64,000 nucleotides of DNA. Origin: G963676795 sp963677215. Lineage in GTDB: Bacteria > Desulfobacterota > Desulfuromonadia > Desulfuromonadales > Geopsychrobacteraceae. Positions 63,212-64,000 of the stretch are shown one piece after another. How positions within the stretch are numbered: position 1 is the stretch's first letter; the number at the start of each line of letters is the position of its first letter. The notes below the pieces were generated by a model, which was not told the origin of the DNA, ran no database searches, and worked only from the letters and a program-made list of their open reading frames with translations. The stretch spans positions 3,162,001 through 3,226,000 of the forward strand of contig OY781919.1 in the NCBI GenBank assembly GCA_963677215.1. The letters run 5' to 3'. Made by a program: the position numbers and the translations under genes.

Positions 63212-64000
63212 TCATTTTTGCATGCTGATCAACATGCAATATTCTGAATTTTCAAAAATATCCATATTTTTCTGATCATAACCATCAAGTACCCAAGTAT
63301 ATCGTTGAGTCACAAAAACATCACTATGTCCGAGGATGCTTGCGAGAGCATGAAGATCCTTAGTAGCGAGGAGGAACCTTGTAGCGAATGTTCTGCGCAG
63401 GTCATGAAAATGACAGTCTTTAATTCCGGCTCGTTTCAGCGCATCGGCAAAGCCCCAGTCTGTTGAAGTGGCAATACGTTTTGTCTTGTCTGTCGGAGCA
63501 GGGGCGATATAGCCTTCTGGAAAAATCTCTTCCTGTGATTCTTTGTAGCAAGCCAAAGCCTTGCGAAACGCTCCACAAATGGGAATTTTGATCTTCTTTT
63601 CGCCATTCCTCCTATGGTGCTTAACGGTTTTGGTGATATACCCATGCAGTAGATCTAACTCATCCCACCTGAGAGATAGTGCACCATCTATGCGCAAACC
63701 GGTTGTCAGGCCGACCTCGATGATCCAACGCGTTCTTGGGTAGGTCTCCCAAGGGGTTGCTTCACGCAGGGCATCGATCTCTTCATTTTCAAGTACACGC
63801 CGCCTCTCGTTATTCTCAGGGAGCTTTCCATAGCCGACTAGGGGGTTGTGTCCAATCTTTCTAGATCTCACGCCATAGGCCAGTACACGCTTCAATACGG
63901 ACACTTCACGGTTAATGGTCGCAGGTCGGACATCGATGATTCTCTCAACACGGTGTTTATCAACTTCCTCTACAGCGATCTCAATAAAGCTCTGGGCTTT
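63212..64000 (-). CDS. Tyrosine-type integrase (5' end outside window; 3' end altered by IS21)
   Basis: The frame is open to the window edge, so the N-terminus is missing; about 262 residues are visible. A core-binding (SAM-like) segment is followed by the catalytic domain: first Arg in TTGLRIDGALSLRW, HDLRR (His-x-x-Arg), LGHSDVFVTQRYTW with the second His and the nucleophile Tyr. The last residues MLISMQK are encoded by the IS end; removing the IS and one target duplication gives SEYCR and a TGA stop, so nearly the whole protein is preserved. Its position beside tRNA-Cys suggests it integrates an island that extends beyond the window. Confidence 0.88.
   Translation of the reverse strand, partial: KAQSFIEIAVEEVDKHRVERIIDVRPATINREVSVLKRVLAYGVRSRKIGHNPLVGYGKLPENNERRRVLENEEIDALREATPWETYPRTRWIIEVGLTTGLRIDGALSLRWDELDLLHGYITKTVKHHRRNGEKKIKIPICGAFRKALACYKESQEEIFPEGYIAPAPTDKTKRIATSTDWGFADALKRAGIKDCHFHDLRRTFATRFLLATKDLHALASILGHSDVFVTQRYTWVLDGYDQKNMDIFENSEYCMLISMQK

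Larger units (their letters stand above)
60816..63234 (-). mobile_element. IS21-family insertion sequence, copy 2 (istA-istB)
   Basis: Same 2,419-bp element as copy 1, in the same orientation, with the same inverted repeats. It is flanked by its own 6-bp duplication TGCAAT (60810-60815 and 63235-63240), different from that of copy 1. It inserted at the 3' end of the integrase gene. The only difference I detect from copy 1 is T at 61638 (C at 5578). Confidence 0.95.

Overview
The window reads as chromosomal DNA of a Gram-negative bacterium that most resembles the Desulfuromonadales/Geobacterales (Desulfobacterota). This placement is inference. It rests on the PEP-CTERM-type regulators PrsK/PrsR, a 993-residue PurL with a separate PurQ, and an anaerobe-type pfa/ole lipid cluster with the myxobacterial-like gene order pfaD-pfaA-pfaBC. 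No rRNA or other phylogenetic marker is present.

Layout. (1) 1-4.3 kb: the AT-rich end of a surface-polysaccharide locus, with a truncated membrane acyltransferase, a glycosyltransferase, a secreted protein and a sulfotransferase. (2) 4.5-7.2 kb: an IS21-family element (istA/istB) inserted in the remnant of another transposase gene, followed by a VapC-like toxin-antitoxin pair. (3) 8.3-21.7 kb: a beta-CASP nuclease, the PrsK/PrsR two-component system, a polyprenyl-phosphate-type glycosyltransferase, an FN3 protein with an internal lipobox, a Crp/Fnr regulator next to a YgbA_NO gene with a perfect FNR-type box between them, an OmpR-type regulator, and the GDP-mannose enzymes ManC and ManB. Six complex dispersed intergenic repeats, made of modules nested as inverted repeats, lie in the gaps of this region and nowhere else in the window. 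(4) 22-37 kb: housekeeping genes, namely gap-pgk-tpiA, an MBL hydrolase, purL-purQ-purF, pyrE, nadB, a lytic transglycosylase, pgsA, three tandem tRNA-Gly genes and an HD-GYP protein. (5) 37.4-60.2 kb: ispH followed by a compact operon pfaD-pfaA-pfaBC-oleA-oleB-oleC-oleD-PPTase and a membrane-anchored beta-propeller dehydrogenase. (6) 60.3-64 kb: tRNA-Cys, a second near-identical IS21 copy, and a tyrosine integrase running off the end, which look like the edge of an island inserted at tRNA-Cys.

The main system is the pfa-ole operon. An iterative PUFA synthase (KS-AT-4xACP-KR-DH; KS-CLF-AT-DH-DH; ER) is co-transcribed with a complete olefin pathway (OleA condensation, OleD reduction, OleC beta-lactone formation, OleB decarboxylation) and its own phosphopantetheinyl transferase. 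The arrangement predicts a dedicated line that makes polyunsaturated acyl chains and joins two of them head-to-head into a long polyene hydrocarbon. The separate components are known; the product here, and the role of the terminal beta-propeller protein, are inferred.
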